From Pseudomonas sp. PA27(2017) (GTDB taxonomy: Bacteria > Pseudomonadota > Gammaproteobacteria > Pseudomonadales > Pseudomonadaceae): 64,000 bases of DNA. A program made the position numbers and the translations under genes. The stretch lies in the NCBI RefSeq assembly GCF_001945445.1, contig NZ_MSXW01000016.1:228006-292005 (forward strand), written 5' to 3'. Under the pieces are notes generated by a model, which ran no database searches, had not been told where the DNA came from, and was given only the letters and a program-made list of their open reading frames with translations. Below, in pieces: positions 1-8,573 of this stretch; the first letter of the stretch is position 1, and each line of letters begins with the position of its first letter.

Positions 1-188
1 CTGCCGGTCATTTGCCAACCCACCGGTCATATCCGCAGCCCCTCCAATAATAGTCGGCCCTTCCGCACCCGCTGCGGGCCCAGCCGACAACGCGTCGCCA
101 GCGCCTCGCCGAGGCCAATCCAGATGAGTCCCTTTTTTCAGGTGGGTGCCCCGTGCGCCTGCCGTGCTGCCATTGCCAAGGTATCTGC

Positions 189-1178
189 ATGTTCAAGTCC
201 GTTGTTACCACCGTCCTGTCAGCAGCGCTGCTGATCTGCACGCCGGCCTTCGCCGCCGAGCCCATCGTCATCAAATTTTCCCACGTGGTTGCCGAAGACA
301 CCCCGAAGGGCCGCGGTGCGCAGCTGTTCAAGGAGCTGGTGGAGCAGCGCCTCGGCGACAAGGTGAAGGTCGAGGTGTACCCCAACTCCACGCTGTTCGG
401 TGACGATGACGAGCTGCAGGCGCTGCGTGACGGCAAGGTACAGTTGCTGGCGCCGTCGCTGTCCAAGTTCGATGCCTACACCAAGCAACTGCAGGTGTTC
501 GACCTGCCGTTCCTGTTCGATGACCTGGAAGCGGTGAAACGCTTCCAGAAGCGCGAGAAGAGCCGCGAGCTGCTGCGCTCCATGGCCAACCAGGACATCT
601 ACGGTCTGGCCTACTGGAACAACGGCATGAAGCAGCTTTCCGCCACCCGTGCGTTGAAGGCGCCGGCCGATGCCAAGGGCCTGAATTTCCGCATCCAGCC
701 GTCGCCGGTACTGGAAGCGCAGTTCGCCCAGATCGGTGCCAGCACCAGCAAGCTGGCCTTTAGCGAAACCCTGGCGGCACTGCAGAAGGGCACCGTGCAG
801 GGCGCGGAAAACCCCTGGTCGAACCTGGCCAGCCAGAAGCTCGACAGCGTTCAGCCGTTCATCACCGAAACCAACCACGGTTCGCTCAACTACATGCTGA
901 TCAGCAACTCCAAGTTCTGGATCAGCATTCCCTATCAGGTGCGCACCCAGCTGGAAGCGATCATCGAAGAGGTCAGCTTCAAGGTGAATCAGGACGCCGA
1001 GGAGCTGAACCGCAAGAGCCGCGAGCAACTGGTCGCCGCCGGCCGTGCGCAGATCATCACCCTGACGCCCGAGCAGCGCGATGCCTGGCGCGAAGCGATG
1101 CGCCCGGTGTGGCAGCGCTTCGAGGCGGAGATCGGTGCTGACGTGCTGCGTGCAGCGCAGACGGTCAACCGCCGCTGA
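189..1178 (+). CDS. dctP: TRAP transporter solute-binding protein, DctP family
   Basis: Periplasmic binding protein for a tripartite ATP-independent transporter, usually for C4-dicarboxylates or sugar acids. The 329-residue product begins with a clear Sec signal peptide (hydrophobic VVTTVLSAALLIC, cleavage near AFA-A), then the family pattern IVIKFSHVV...DTPKG and a central AYWNNG..Q stretch. I use the ATG at 189, which has AAGG 8 nt upstream; an in-frame GTG at 153 would add residues before the signal peptide. No DctQ or DctM membrane gene follows, because the next gene is convergent and overlaps it by 14 bp, so its membrane partners must lie upstream of the window or elsewhere. In P. aeruginosa (from memory) a dctP-type gene sits next to the fpr-mscL-radA block found here. 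Bases 1-188 hold no gene I can support. Confidence 0.88.
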   Translation: MFKSVVTTVLSAALLICTPAFAAEPIVIKFSHVVAEDTPKGRGAQLFKELVEQRLGDKVKVEVYPNSTLFGDDDELQALRDGKVQLLAPSLSKFDAYTKQLQVFDLPFLFDDLEAVKRFQKREKSRELLRSMANQDIYGLAYWNNGMKQLSATRALKAPADAKGLNFRIQPSPVLEAQFAQIGASTSKLAFSETLAALQKGTVQGAENPWSNLASQKLDSVQPFITETNHGSLNYMLISNSKFWISIPYQVRTQLEAIIEEVSFKVNQDAEELNRKSREQLVAAGRAQIITLTPEQRDAWREAMRPVWQRFEAEIGADVLRAAQTVNRR

Positions 1179-2109
1179 GCACCTCTGCTGGCTCGTCACG
1201 CAGCTCTTCGAGCAACAGACGCGCCGGCGCCGATAGCGGCGAGCCGCGTCGGCTGATCACCCCATAGGGCTCGCTGCGCAGCACCTGGGCCAGCTCCAGG
1301 CACGCCAGCTGGCCGGCGCGCGCCGCTGACTGGGCAGTCTCCCGTGGCATCAGCGCCACCAGGTTCGGGTCTTCCTGCAGCAGCATCAGGGTGGCGAAGG
1401 TCGACGCGGTTTCCAGCGGGTAGCGAGGAAACTCCAGCTCGGCGTCGCTGAACGCCCGCTCCAGCACCAGGCGCATCGGCATGTTCGCCGGAAACACTAC
1501 CCAGCTGTAGGCCGCCAGTTGCGCCAGGCTCAGGCCCGGCGTGCTGGCCAGCGGGTGGGCGGGGCTGGCCACCACTTTCAGCTGTTCGTCATGCAGGCTC
1601 AGGCAGTCGTAATCGTCCGGCCGGCGGCTCACGCTGGTGCGGCAGATCGCCAGGTCCACGCGGCCCTGGTCGATCAGGCTGAGCAGCCGCGCACTGGTGT
1701 CCTCGACGATCTCCACCGACAGCTCCGGTTGGCGCGCGCGCAGGCGTGACAGCGCGCGGGTCAGATGCGGCACCGCACCCATGATCACGCCCACCACCAG
1801 GCGGCCGCCCTGGCCCTGGAGAATGCCGAGCATTTCTTCGCGCAGGTGCGCCAGGTCGCTGTGGATAAGCCGCGCATAGCGAATCGCGCAGCGCCCCAGG
1901 TCGTTGGCTTCCAGGCCCTGGCTGGTACGGGTGAACAGCCGCGTGCCGAATGCCGATTCGATTTCGTTGAGCGCCTTGGTCGCGCCTGGCTGGCTGATCG
2001 CCACGGCGTCGGCGGCCTTGTGCAGCGAGCCCTGTTCGTCGAGGGCGATCAGCAGGCGCAGCTGTTTCAGGCGCAGTCGGGAAACCAGGGCGGGCAGGGA
2101 AGCGAGCAT
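1165..2109 (-). CDS. LysR-family regulator, GbpR-like
   Basis: DNA-binding regulator of about 314 residues: N-terminal winged helix-turn-helix (about residues 8-65, with LRLLIALDEQGSLHKAADAV and ISQPGATKALNEIE) and a C-terminal substrate-binding-like effector domain. It resembles GbpR, which in rhizobia controls sugar-uptake and GguC-linked genes. It is divergent from the GguC-type gene at 2223. An in-frame ATG at 2121 would add MVIT, but that start lies inside the palindrome at 2112-2130, so I prefer 2109; neither start has a good ribosome site. The 3' end overlaps dctP. The effector is probably an aldonate or 2-keto-3-deoxy acid, judged only from the neighbours. Confidence 0.85.
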   Translation of the reverse strand: MLASLPALVSRLRLKQLRLLIALDEQGSLHKAADAVAISQPGATKALNEIESAFGTRLFTRTSQGLEANDLGRCAIRYARLIHSDLAHLREEMLGILQGQGGRLVVGVIMGAVPHLTRALSRLRARQPELSVEIVEDTSARLLSLIDQGRVDLAICRTSVSRRPDDYDCLSLHDEQLKVVASPAHPLASTPGLSLAQLAAYSWVVFPANMPMRLVLERAFSDAELEFPRYPLETASTFATLMLLQEDPNLVALMPRETAQSAARAGQLACLELAQVLRSEPYGVISRRGSPLSAPARLLLEELRDEPAEVLSGG

Positions 2110-2111
2110 GG

Positions 2112-2130
2112 TGATAACCATCGGTTATTG
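2112..2130. promoter_or_regulatory. Candidate LysR operator ATAAC-N5-GTTAT
   Basis: Perfect inverted repeat TGATAAC-CATCG-GTTATTG, with paired core ATAAC/GTTAT, which has the T-N11-A form of a LysR box. It abuts the LysR start codon and lies about 92 bp upstream of the divergent gguC-type gene. The same core with the same 5-bp spacer recurs at 59051 and 60031. Confidence 0.6.
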
Positions 2131-2222
2131 CTTGATCAGAGCCTGTCATTAGGCAGGCTGGCGCGCAGTTCGTAAAGTCTGCCCTGTACCCGTTCGGGCA
2201 AGACTGACAAGAGAGATAAGCC

Positions 2223-3218
2223 ATGCGATTGATCCAGTTCGAATCCACCGGCGGCCAGCGCCAGGTCGGCGTTGTCGAAGGCGATGCCATCCGTACCGTG
2301 CGTGGCGTGGCCAGCACCCGCGAATTGGCGCTGGCGGCGATCCGCGCCGGGCGCAGCCTGCAGGGCGAAGTCGAGAGCCGCGGCAGCGACGCCGGCCCGG
2401 CCTACGCCGAACTGCAGCAGGGTGGGCGCATCCTGCCGCCGCTGGATCATGAAGATTCGGCCCATTGCCTGATCAGCGGCACCGGCCTGACGCACCTTGG
2501 CAGCGCCTCGACCCGTGACAAGATGCACCAGCAGAAAGGCCAGGACGAAGCCGCGCTGACCGACACCATGCGCATGTTCCGCTGGGGCCTGGAGGGCGGC
2601 AAGCCGGGTGCCGGCAAGGTAGGCGCGCAACCGGAGTGGTTCTACAAGGGCGATGGCAGCATCGTCGTGCGCCCTGGCGCCGAACTGCCGGTGCCAGTGT
2701 TCGCCGAAGACGGCGGCGAGGAGCCCGAGCTGGTCGGCCTGTACGTGATCGGTGACGACGGCAAGCCGTATCGTCTCGGCTATGCCCTGGGCAATGAATT
2801 TTCCGACCACGTGCTGGAGCGTCGCAGCTACCTGTACCTGGCGCATTCCAAGCTGCGCGCCTGCGCCTACGGGCCGGAGCTGCGCGTCGGCGAGCTGCCG
2901 GCGCACCTGGCCGGCACCAGCCGCATTCATCGGGGTGGCGAGGTGATCTGGGAGAAGGAGTTTCTCAGCGGCGAGGAGAACATGTGCCACAGCCTGGAGA
3001 ACCTGGAGTTCCACCACTTCAAGTACCAGCAGTTCCTGCGCCCGGGCGATGTGCACGTGCATTACTTCGGAACCGCTACGCTGTCCTATGCCGACGGTAT
3101 CCGGGCGCAGCCCGGTGACACCTTCGAGATCGAGATGAGCGAGTTCGGTGCGCCCTTGCGCAACGGGCTGGTGGCGGCCGATGAGCCGCTCGAGCCGGGT
3201 GGCGTCACTGCCCTTTGA
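2223..3218 (+). CDS. GguC/AraD1-family protein (FAH-fold)
   Basis: 331-residue protein of the GguC (AraD1) family, related to fumarylacetoacetate hydrolase-fold enzymes. Visible family features are MRLIQFES near the start, ISGTGLTHLGSA, the long KPGAGKVGAQPEWFYKGDG segment, and YALGNEFSDHVLERRSYLYLAHSKLR. Members sit in L-arabinose and aldonate clusters, and I infer a role as a 2-keto-3-deoxy-pentonate dehydratase; that reaction is not proven by the sequence. Start ATG at 2223 follows AAGAGAGATAAGCC. The next gene, a KGSA dehydrogenase, takes the expected product one step further, which supports the assignment. A hairpin at 3241-3258 separates the two genes. Confidence 0.75.
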   Translation: MRLIQFESTGGQRQVGVVEGDAIRTVRGVASTRELALAAIRAGRSLQGEVESRGSDAGPAYAELQQGGRILPPLDHEDSAHCLISGTGLTHLGSASTRDKMHQQKGQDEAALTDTMRMFRWGLEGGKPGAGKVGAQPEWFYKGDGSIVVRPGAELPVPVFAEDGGEEPELVGLYVIGDDGKPYRLGYALGNEFSDHVLERRSYLYLAHSKLRACAYGPELRVGELPAHLAGTSRIHRGGEVIWEKEFLSGEENMCHSLENLEFHHFKYQQFLRPGDVHVHYFGTATLSYADGIRAQPGDTFEIEMSEFGAPLRNGLVAADEPLEPGGVTAL

Positions 3219-3240
3219 ACCATCCACCTTTATCCATGCC

Positions 3241-3258
3241 GGGGCCAGTTTTGGCCCC
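3241..3258 (+). other. Short intercistronic hairpin
   Basis: GGGGCCA (3241-3247) pairs with TGGCCCC (3252-3258) around a GTTT loop. No T-tract follows, so it is more likely a processing or stability hairpin than a terminator. It ends 14 nt before the AGGAGG ribosome site (3273-3278) of the next gene. Confidence 0.5.
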
Positions 3259-3286
3259 GCTTGGTTCTGACCAGGAGGAAATATTC

Positions 3287-4864
3287 ATGTCCGTAAACGG
3301 CCACAACATCATCGGCGGCGCCTACAGTGCCCGCGGCAGTGTGAAGCTGCAGAGCGTCGATGCCACCACGGGCGAAGCGCTGCCCCACGACTTCGTCGAG
3401 GCCACGGCCGAGGAAGTCGATGCCGCTGCCCACGCCGCCGCTGCCGCCTACCCGGCTTATCGCAGCCTGCCGGCGACCCGGCGCGCCGAGTTTCTCGATG
3501 CCATCGCCGACGAGCTGGACGCCCTGGGCGAGGACTTCATCGCCGTCGTCTGCCGGGAAACCGCGCTGCCGGCCGGGCGTATCCAGGGCGAGCGCGGGCG
3601 TACCAGCGGGCAGATGCGCCTGTTCGCCCAGGTGCTGCGCCGCGGCGATTTCCTCGGCGCGCGCATCGACCGCGCCCTGCCGGATCGCCAGCCGCTGCCG
3701 CGCCCGGATCTGCGCCAGTACCGCATCGGCCTCGGCCCGGTCGCCGTGTTCGGCGCCAGCAACTTTCCGCTGGCGTTCTCGACGGCGGGGGGGGACACCG
3801 CGTCGGCCCTGGCTGCCGGCTGCCCGGTGGTGTTCAAGGCCCACCCCGGTCACATGACCACCACCGCCCTGGTGGGCGCGGCGCTGCTGCGCGCAGCGGA
3901 GAAAACCGGCATGCCCAAAGGCGTGTTCAGCATGATCTACGGCGGCATCGTCGGCGCCGCACTGGTCAAGCACCCGGCCATTCAGGCGGTCGGCTTCACC
4001 GGTTCGCTGCGTGGCGGTCGTGCCCTGTGCGACATGGCCGCGGCGCGCCCACAGCCCATCCCGGTGTTCGCCGAGATGAGCAGCATCAACCCGGTCATCC
4101 TCCTGCCCGAAGCCCTCAAGGCTCGTGGCGAGAAGGTTGCCGGCGAGTTGGCCGCATCGGTGGTGCTCGGCGCTGGGCAGTTCTGCACCAACCCTGGCCT
4201 GGTGCTTGGTATTCGCTCGCCGGAGTTCAGCACCTTCCTGCACAGCCTGACCGCCAAGATGGCCGAGCAGCCGCCGCAGACGCTGCTCAATGCCGGCGGC
4301 CTGGAGGGCTATGGCAAAGGCATCGCTGCGCTCTCCGCACACCCGGGTATCACTCAACTGGCTGGTGCCGCGCAGGAAGGCAAGCAGGCGCGCCCGCAAC
4401 TGTTCAAGGCCGATGTCAGCCTGTTGCTCGATGGTGACGAGCGCCTGCAGGAAGAAGTCTTCGGGCCGACCACCATCGTCGTCGAAGTGGCTGACAAGGG
4501 CGAGCTGCTAAAGGCCATCGAGGGGTTGCACGGTCAGCTGACCGCCACGCTGATCACCGAACCGGGCGACCTGGCCGGCAGCGAGGAACTGCTCGCGCTG
4601 TTCGAACAGAAGGTCGGCCGCGTACTGTTCAACGGCTACCCGACCGGCGTGGAAGTCTGTGATGCCATGGTGCATGGCGGCCCGTACCCGGCGACGTCCG
4701 ACGCCCGCGGCACCTCGGTCGGCACCCTGGCCATCGACCGTTTCCTGCGCCCGGTGTGCTACCAGAACTGCCCGGACGCCTTGCTGCCCGACGCCCTGAA
4801 GAACGCCAACCCGCTGGGCATCGCCCGTCTGGTGGACGGTGCCAGCAGCCGCGACGCGCTGTAA
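3287..4864 (+). CDS. Alpha-ketoglutaric semialdehyde dehydrogenase (NADP+)
   Basis: 525-residue aldehyde dehydrogenase of the 2,5-dioxovalerate dehydrogenase subgroup. It oxidises alpha-ketoglutaric semialdehyde to 2-oxoglutarate, the last step of non-phosphorylative (Weimberg-type) pentose and aldarate catabolism. Seen: VFGASNFPLAFSTAGGDTASALAAGCPVV (cofactor/Rossmann region, split here for length), FTGSLRGGRAL, general base E263 in FAEMSSINPV and catalytic C300 in AGQFCTNPG. Start ATG 3287 has AGGAGG with 8-nt spacing; the longer reading frame from 3215 lacks such a site. It is cotranscribed with the GguC-type gene and followed by a strong terminator. The dehydratase and transporter genes of the same pathway type are at 55.5-63.3 kb. 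Confidence 0.9.
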   Translation: MSVNGHNIIGGAYSARGSVKLQSVDATTGEALPHDFVEATAEEVDAAAHAAAAAYPAYRSLPATRRAEFLDAIADELDALGEDFIAVVCRETALPAGRIQGERGRTSGQMRLFAQVLRRGDFLGARIDRALPDRQPLPRPDLRQYRIGLGPVAVFGASNFPLAFSTAGGDTASALAAGCPVVFKAHPGHMTTTALVGAALLRAAEKTGMPKGVFSMIYGGIVGAALVKHPAIQAVGFTGSLRGGRALCDMAAARPQPIPVFAEMSSINPVILLPEALKARGEKVAGELAASVVLGAGQFCTNPGLVLGIRSPEFSTFLHSLTAKMAEQPPQTLLNAGGLEGYGKGIAALSAHPGITQLAGAAQEGKQARPQLFKADVSLLLDGDERLQEEVFGPTTIVVEVADKGELLKAIEGLHGQLTATLITEPGDLAGSEELLALFEQKVGRVLFNGYPTGVEVCDAMVHGGPYPATSDARGTSVGTLAIDRFLRPVCYQNCPDALLPDALKNANPLGIARLVDGASSRDAL

Positions 4865-4886
4865 GCGCCCGTTTCGCTGCGACGAG

Positions 4887-4913
4887 AAAGCCGACCTCAG
4901 GGTCGGCTTTCTT
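4887..4913 (+). terminator. Rho-independent terminator after KGSA dehydrogenase
   Basis: AAAGCCGACC (4887-4896) pairs with GGTCGGCTTT (4901-4910) across a 4-nt loop, with the T-run inside and after the 3' arm. It lies 22 bp past the stop codon. Confidence 0.85.
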
Positions 4914-4931
4914 ATGGGCGGTAGGCGGCGG

Positions 4932-5075
4932 TGTTTTCCCGGGTGTCGCTGCGCTCGACCCGGGCTACCGAACTGTGGGAACCGCGACCCGCGGTGAAAG
5001 GCAGGTGCACCGCAGGTTCTGCTGACTGGCCACCATCCCATCGCGCCGAGGTCGGCGCCTCCACCGGTGAGCTGC
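4932..5075. repeat. Degraded REP-type elements
   Basis: Two relics in tandem. Bases 4936-4967 form a CCCGGGT/ACCCGGG-type palindrome around GTCGCTGCGCTCG, the common Pseudomonas intergenic form. Bases 4976-5072 read GTGGGAACCGCGACCCGCGGTGAA ... ATCGCGCCGAGGTCGGCGCCTCCACC (each half listed separately), a mutated single copy of the same head-to-head REP pair that is tandemly repeated at 63380-64000. No coding sequence is supported here. Confidence 0.6.
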
Positions 5076-5156
5076 GCGTTTTCCCCTGATCTTTACCGGT
5101 GTTTCCAGCTGCCGCTTTGCGCCACACTAGGCCCATGAGCCTTGCTGGAGCCGCCG

Positions 5157-5930
5157 ATGAGTAGCGAAGACAAATTCACCCGCCAGACCCTTCTCGACGT
5201 ACAGACCCTCACGCCCACGCTGTTCACTCTGCGTACCACCCGTGATGCCGGGTTTCGCTTTCGCGCCGGGCAGTTCGTGCGCCTGGGTGTGGAGAAGGCC
5301 GATGGCTCGGTGGTCTGGCGCGCCTATTCGCTGGTCTCCGCGCCCCATGACGAGCACCTGGAGTTCTTTTCCATCGTGGTGCCCGGCGGCGAGTTCACCA
5401 GCGAACTGAGCCGTCTACGTGTCGGCGACACGCTGTTGGTGGAGAAGATGGCCACCGGTTACCTGACCCTGGATCGCTTCGTCGATGGCCGCGACCTGTG
5501 GCTGCTGGGCAGCGGCACCGGTATCGCGCCTTTTCTGTCCATGCTGCAGGATTTCGAGGTCTGGGAGCGTTTCGAACGCATCGTGCTGGTGTACAGCGCG
5601 CGCACTGTGGCCGAGCTGGCCTATCAGGAGATGATCCACGGCTTTTCCGAGTTGGAGCACCTGGCCGAATTCACTCACAAGCTCACCTATCTGCCGGTGG
5701 TCACTCGTGAGCAGGCACCCGGTTGCCTGAACGCGCGTATCACCGAACTGCTCGAAAATGGCGAGCTGGAGCGTGCCGCCGGTCTGCAACTCACGCCCGA
5801 GTATTCGCGCCTGATGATCTGCGGCAACCCGCAGATGATCGACGACATTCGCCAGCGCCTGAAGGCCCGCGGGTTGAATCTGAGCCTGACCCGGCGGCCC
5901 GGGCAAGTGGCCGTGGAGAACTACTGGTAA
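5157..5930 (+). CDS. fpr: Ferredoxin--NADP+ reductase
   Basis: 257-residue FAD enzyme of the bacterial Fpr type, moving electrons between NADPH and ferredoxin/flavodoxin, typically in oxidative-stress defence. Seen: the FAD-binding RAYSLVSAP (RxYS), the flavin-stacking FFSIVVPGGEFTS, the NADP-binding GSGTGIAPFLSML, and MICGNPQMI. The C-terminus VENYW matches the subclass in which the chain ends just after the flavin-contacting aromatic. An ATG at 5157 gives MSSEDKF; upstream in-frame codons (from 5142) would add only five residues. It stands alone between the KGSA dehydrogenase terminator and the TerC-type gene. Confidence 0.93.
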   Translation: MSSEDKFTRQTLLDVQTLTPTLFTLRTTRDAGFRFRAGQFVRLGVEKADGSVVWRAYSLVSAPHDEHLEFFSIVVPGGEFTSELSRLRVGDTLLVEKMATGYLTLDRFVDGRDLWLLGSGTGIAPFLSMLQDFEVWERFERIVLVYSARTVAELAYQEMIHGFSELEHLAEFTHKLTYLPVVTREQAPGCLNARITELLENGELERAAGLQLTPEYSRLMICGNPQMIDDIRQRLKARGLNLSLTRRPGQVAVENYW

Positions 5931-6244
5931 ACCTGCAACCTGACGCGCTCATCACCATGTAAAGCACGGTTACAAACTTGCCGCTTTCAGTGTGACTCGC
6001 GCTCCAGTAGATTGCGTGGTCTGTTTCCCATTATCCGGTCTTCATGGACAGCGACAGTAGACGATCGCCCTCGCCGTTATGGACGAGGGCGGTACTTCCC
6101 AAAGGCCACGCCGCCCGGCGTGCGCTTAACGTGCAGCACCCAGCTGCACCTTCTTTCCGACAGCCGAGTTTCCACGCGCCTGCTTCTTGCATGCGTGGCG
6201 CATTCGGCCGTCTTCGTTTTCCCCTAGAGAGAGCTACACACTAA
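5931..6244 (+). other. Intergenic region with structured leader of the TerC-type gene
   Basis: 314 bp without a gene. It holds two perfect hairpins: CGCCCTCG (6066-6073) with CGAGGGCG (6084-6091), and CACGCC (6107-6112) with GGCGTG (6117-6122). About 120 bp of pyrimidine-rich sequence follows, then AGAGAG just before the start. Some TerC-family genes (E. coli alx) are preceded by a manganese-sensing yybP-ykoY riboswitch, but I cannot find its core consensus here, so I record only a structured leader. Confidence 0.4.
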
Positions 6245-7807
6245 ATGGAATGGATGGCTGATCCGACGGCCTGGCTGGGCCTGTTGACCCTGATCGTCTT
6301 GGAAATCGTCCTGGGCATCGACAACCTGGTGTTTATCGCCATTCTTGCCGACAAGCTGCCGCCACATCAGCGCGACCGCGCGCGGGTGATTGGCCTGAGC
6401 CTGGCGTTGATCATGCGCCTGGGCCTGCTGGCCAGTATGGCGTGGCTGGTGACCCTCACCGATCCGCTGATCGAAGTATTTGGCAAGTCCTTCTCCGGGC
6501 GTGACCTGATCATGCTGTTCGGCGGTGTGTTCTTGCTGTTCAAGGCCACCATGGAGCTGCACGAACGCCTGGAAGGCCGCGTGCACCAGCCCGGCGGCGC
6601 GCGCACCTATGCCAAGTTCTGGCCGGTGGTCGCGCAGATCATCGTGCTCGACGCGGTGTTCTCGCTGGATGCGGTCATCACCGCCGTCGGCATGGTCGAG
6701 CACCTGGAAGTGATGATGATCGCGGTGATCATCTCCATCGGCTTGATGATCGTCGCCAGCAAGCCGCTGACCGCCTTCGTCAACGCCCGCCCGACGGTAA
6801 TCATGCTGTGCTTGGGCTTCTTGATGATGATCGGCTTCAGCCTGACCGCCGAAGGCCTGGGCTTCCACATCCCGAAAGGTTACCTGTACGCCGCCATCGG
6901 CTTCTCGATCCTGATCGAGCTGTTCAACCAAGTCGCTCGTTCGCGCCGTAAGCGCAGCCTGCAGGGCCAGCGTGGCCTGCGTGACCGAACCGCCCATGCG
7001 GTGATGCGCATGCTCGGCGGCAAGGTGCAGGCCGATGAAGTCGGCGAGGACATCGCCGACATGCTCGAGGGCGAACAGGGCGAAACCGCGCTGTTCGACC
7101 GCCGTGAGCGGGTGATGATCAGCGGCGTGCTGAACATGGCCGAGATGTCGATTCAGAAGGTCATGACCGATCGCATGGAAGTCGACCGCATCAACCTCGA
7201 TGACGAGCCTGAGAAGATCCAGCAGGCGCTGCTCGACTCGCCGCACTCGCGTCTGGTGGTGACTCGCAATGATTCGCGTGACGAGCCCCTGGGCTACATC
7301 CACAAGAAGGAGCTGTTCAAGGAATTGCTCAAGGGCCAGCAGCCGGATATCGAGAGCCTGGTGCGGGCGCCGATCAACCTGCCGGACAGCTCCAGCGTGC
7401 TCAGCTCGCTCGAGCAGATGCGCCAGGGCTCGACCCACGTGGCCTTCGTGGTCAACGAGTTTGGCGGCTTCGAAGGCCTGCTGACCCTGACCGACATCCT
7501 CGAAGCGATTGCCGGCGAGCTGCCGGACGCCAGCGAAGTGGATGGCCCGGACGTCGAGGAAGTGGACGGTGGCTACCGGGTCAACGGTGCGGTCAATCTG
7601 GCGGTGTTGCGCGAGCGGATGAACTTCGCTGCCAAGCCGACCGACGATTACCAGACCCTGGCCGGCCTGGCCATGAGCCTGCTCGACCGCCTGCCGCTGA
7701 TCGGCGACAAGGTCGAGTACCTGGGCTGGGAGCTGACGGTGATCGAGGTCAAGGAGCGCCGCATCACCCGCGTGCTGCTCAAGCCGGGCAGCGAGTCGGC
7801 TGCGTAA
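6245..7807 (+). CDS. TerC-family membrane protein with CBS and CorC domains
   Basis: 520-residue inner-membrane protein. Residues about 1-235 are a TerC-type channel with seven or so membrane spans, including the paired acidic motifs [15 protein letters not shown] and [16 protein letters not shown]. Residues about 290-410 carry two CBS motifs ([14 protein letters not shown]..., [20 protein letters not shown]). Residues about 425-510 are a CorC/HlyC transporter-associated domain ([19 protein letters not shown]). The architecture equals E. coli YegH/YoaE. TerC proteins are linked to metal export (Mn) and exported metalloprotein loading; the exact substrate is unknown here. It is monocistronic and ends at a bidirectional terminator. 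Confidence 0.88.
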   Translation: MEWMADPTAWLGLLTLIVLEIVLGIDNLVFIAILADKLPPHQRDRARVIGLSLALIMRLGLLASMAWLVTLTDPLIEVFGKSFSGRDLIMLFGGVFLLFKATMELHERLEGRVHQPGGARTYAKFWPVVAQIIVLDAVFSLDAVITAVGMVEHLEVMMIAVIISIGLMIVASKPLTAFVNARPTVIMLCLGFLMMIGFSLTAEGLGFHIPKGYLYAAIGFSILIELFNQVARSRRKRSLQGQRGLRDRTAHAVMRMLGGKVQADEVGEDIADMLEGEQGETALFDRRERVMISGVLNMAEMSIQKVMTDRMEVDRINLDDEPEKIQQALLDSPHSRLVVTRNDSRDEPLGYIHKKELFKELLKGQQPDIESLVRAPINLPDSSSVLSSLEQMRQGSTHVAFVVNEFGGFEGLLTLTDILEAIAGELPDASEVDGPDVEEVDGGYRVNGAVNLAVLRERMNFAAKPTDDYQTLAGLAMSLLDRLPLIGDKVEYLGWELTVIEVKERRITRVLLKPGSESAA

Positions 7808-7825
7808 CGGCGCGGCAGTGAAACG

Positions 7826-7853
7826 AAAACGGCGCCCCTAGGGGCGCCGTTTT
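7826..7853. terminator. Bidirectional terminator between TerC-type gene and mscL
   Basis: AAAACGGCGCCCC (7826-7838) and GGGGCGCCGTTTT (7841-7853) form a 13-bp perfect stem with A- and T-runs on both sides, so it can end transcription of both convergent genes. Confidence 0.9.
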
Positions 7854-7872
7854 CATGTCCGGCGTGTGCCGG

Positions 7873-8286
7873 TCATTCCTTGTGCTGCCCGCTCTTGAGC
7901 AGGTCGCGGATTTCCGTCAGCAGCACTTCCTGGGTACTAGGCGCCGGCGGTACCGAAGGCGCCGCGGCTTCTTCACGCTTGAGGCGGTTGATCGCCTTGA
8001 CGCCCATGAAGATGGCGAATGCCACGATCACGAAGTCGATCACCGTCTGGATAAAGCGACCATAGGCCAGCACCACTGCCGGGATATCACCTTGCGCGGC
8101 CTTGAGCGTGATGGCCAGGTCGGAAAAGTCCACCCCGCCGATCAGCAGCCCCAGAGGCGGCATGATCACGTCGCCGACGAAGGACGAGACGATCTTGCCG
8201 AAGGCCGCGCCGATGATGATACCGACCGCCATGTCGACGACGTTGCCCTTGACCGCGAACGCCTTGAATTCGTTGATGATGCTCAT
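7873..8286 (-). CDS. mscL: Large-conductance mechanosensitive channel
   Basis: 137-residue MscL, the pentameric inner-membrane valve that opens on hypo-osmotic shock. Seen: the amphipathic start [17 protein letters not shown]1 [20 protein letters not shown], a periplasmic loop, TM2 [20 protein letters not shown], and the charged C-terminal helix ending LLKSGQHKE. The start at 8286 is fixed by the family N-terminus and by AGGGGG just upstream; the open frame continues 37 codons further without homology. It is convergent with the TerC-type gene. Confidence 0.97.
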   Translation of the reverse strand: MSIINEFKAFAVKGNVVDMAVGIIIGAAFGKIVSSFVGDVIMPPLGLLIGGVDFSDLAITLKAAQGDIPAVVLAYGRFIQTVIDFVIVAFAIFMGVKAINRLKREEAAAPSVPPAPSTQEVLLTEIRDLLKSGQHKE

Positions 8287-8573
8287 ATGCAACCCCCTGG
8301 ATCTGATTTGGTGCGCTGAAGTGTAAAGCACTGCTGTCGATCTGCCATGTGCTGCCGTTTGGCTGGCACAAGGTCTGTGACCCCCGTGCGGCGGCATTGT
8401 CCAAATTTATTACCGGCCAATCATTCAGGGCCGCTCCATCACGGAGCTCTACGGCGAGGCTTTGGGTGCCGGCGATAGGCGGTTGCGGGGCGCCGTCCAG
8501 CATTGACGGGGATCAACGGCCAGGGCGCTACACCCGACTAGAGTGCGCTTATTCATCTATCGGGAGTTCGGCC

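Noticed and set aside
8..466. 152-residue minus-strand frame at the left edge
   Set aside because: Overlaps dctP and its signal peptide in antisense; Ser/Arg-rich without domain features.
5963..6244. yybP-ykoY manganese riboswitch call
   Set aside because: TerC context and hairpins are suggestive, but the invariant core sequences could not be found by eye; kept only as a structured leader.
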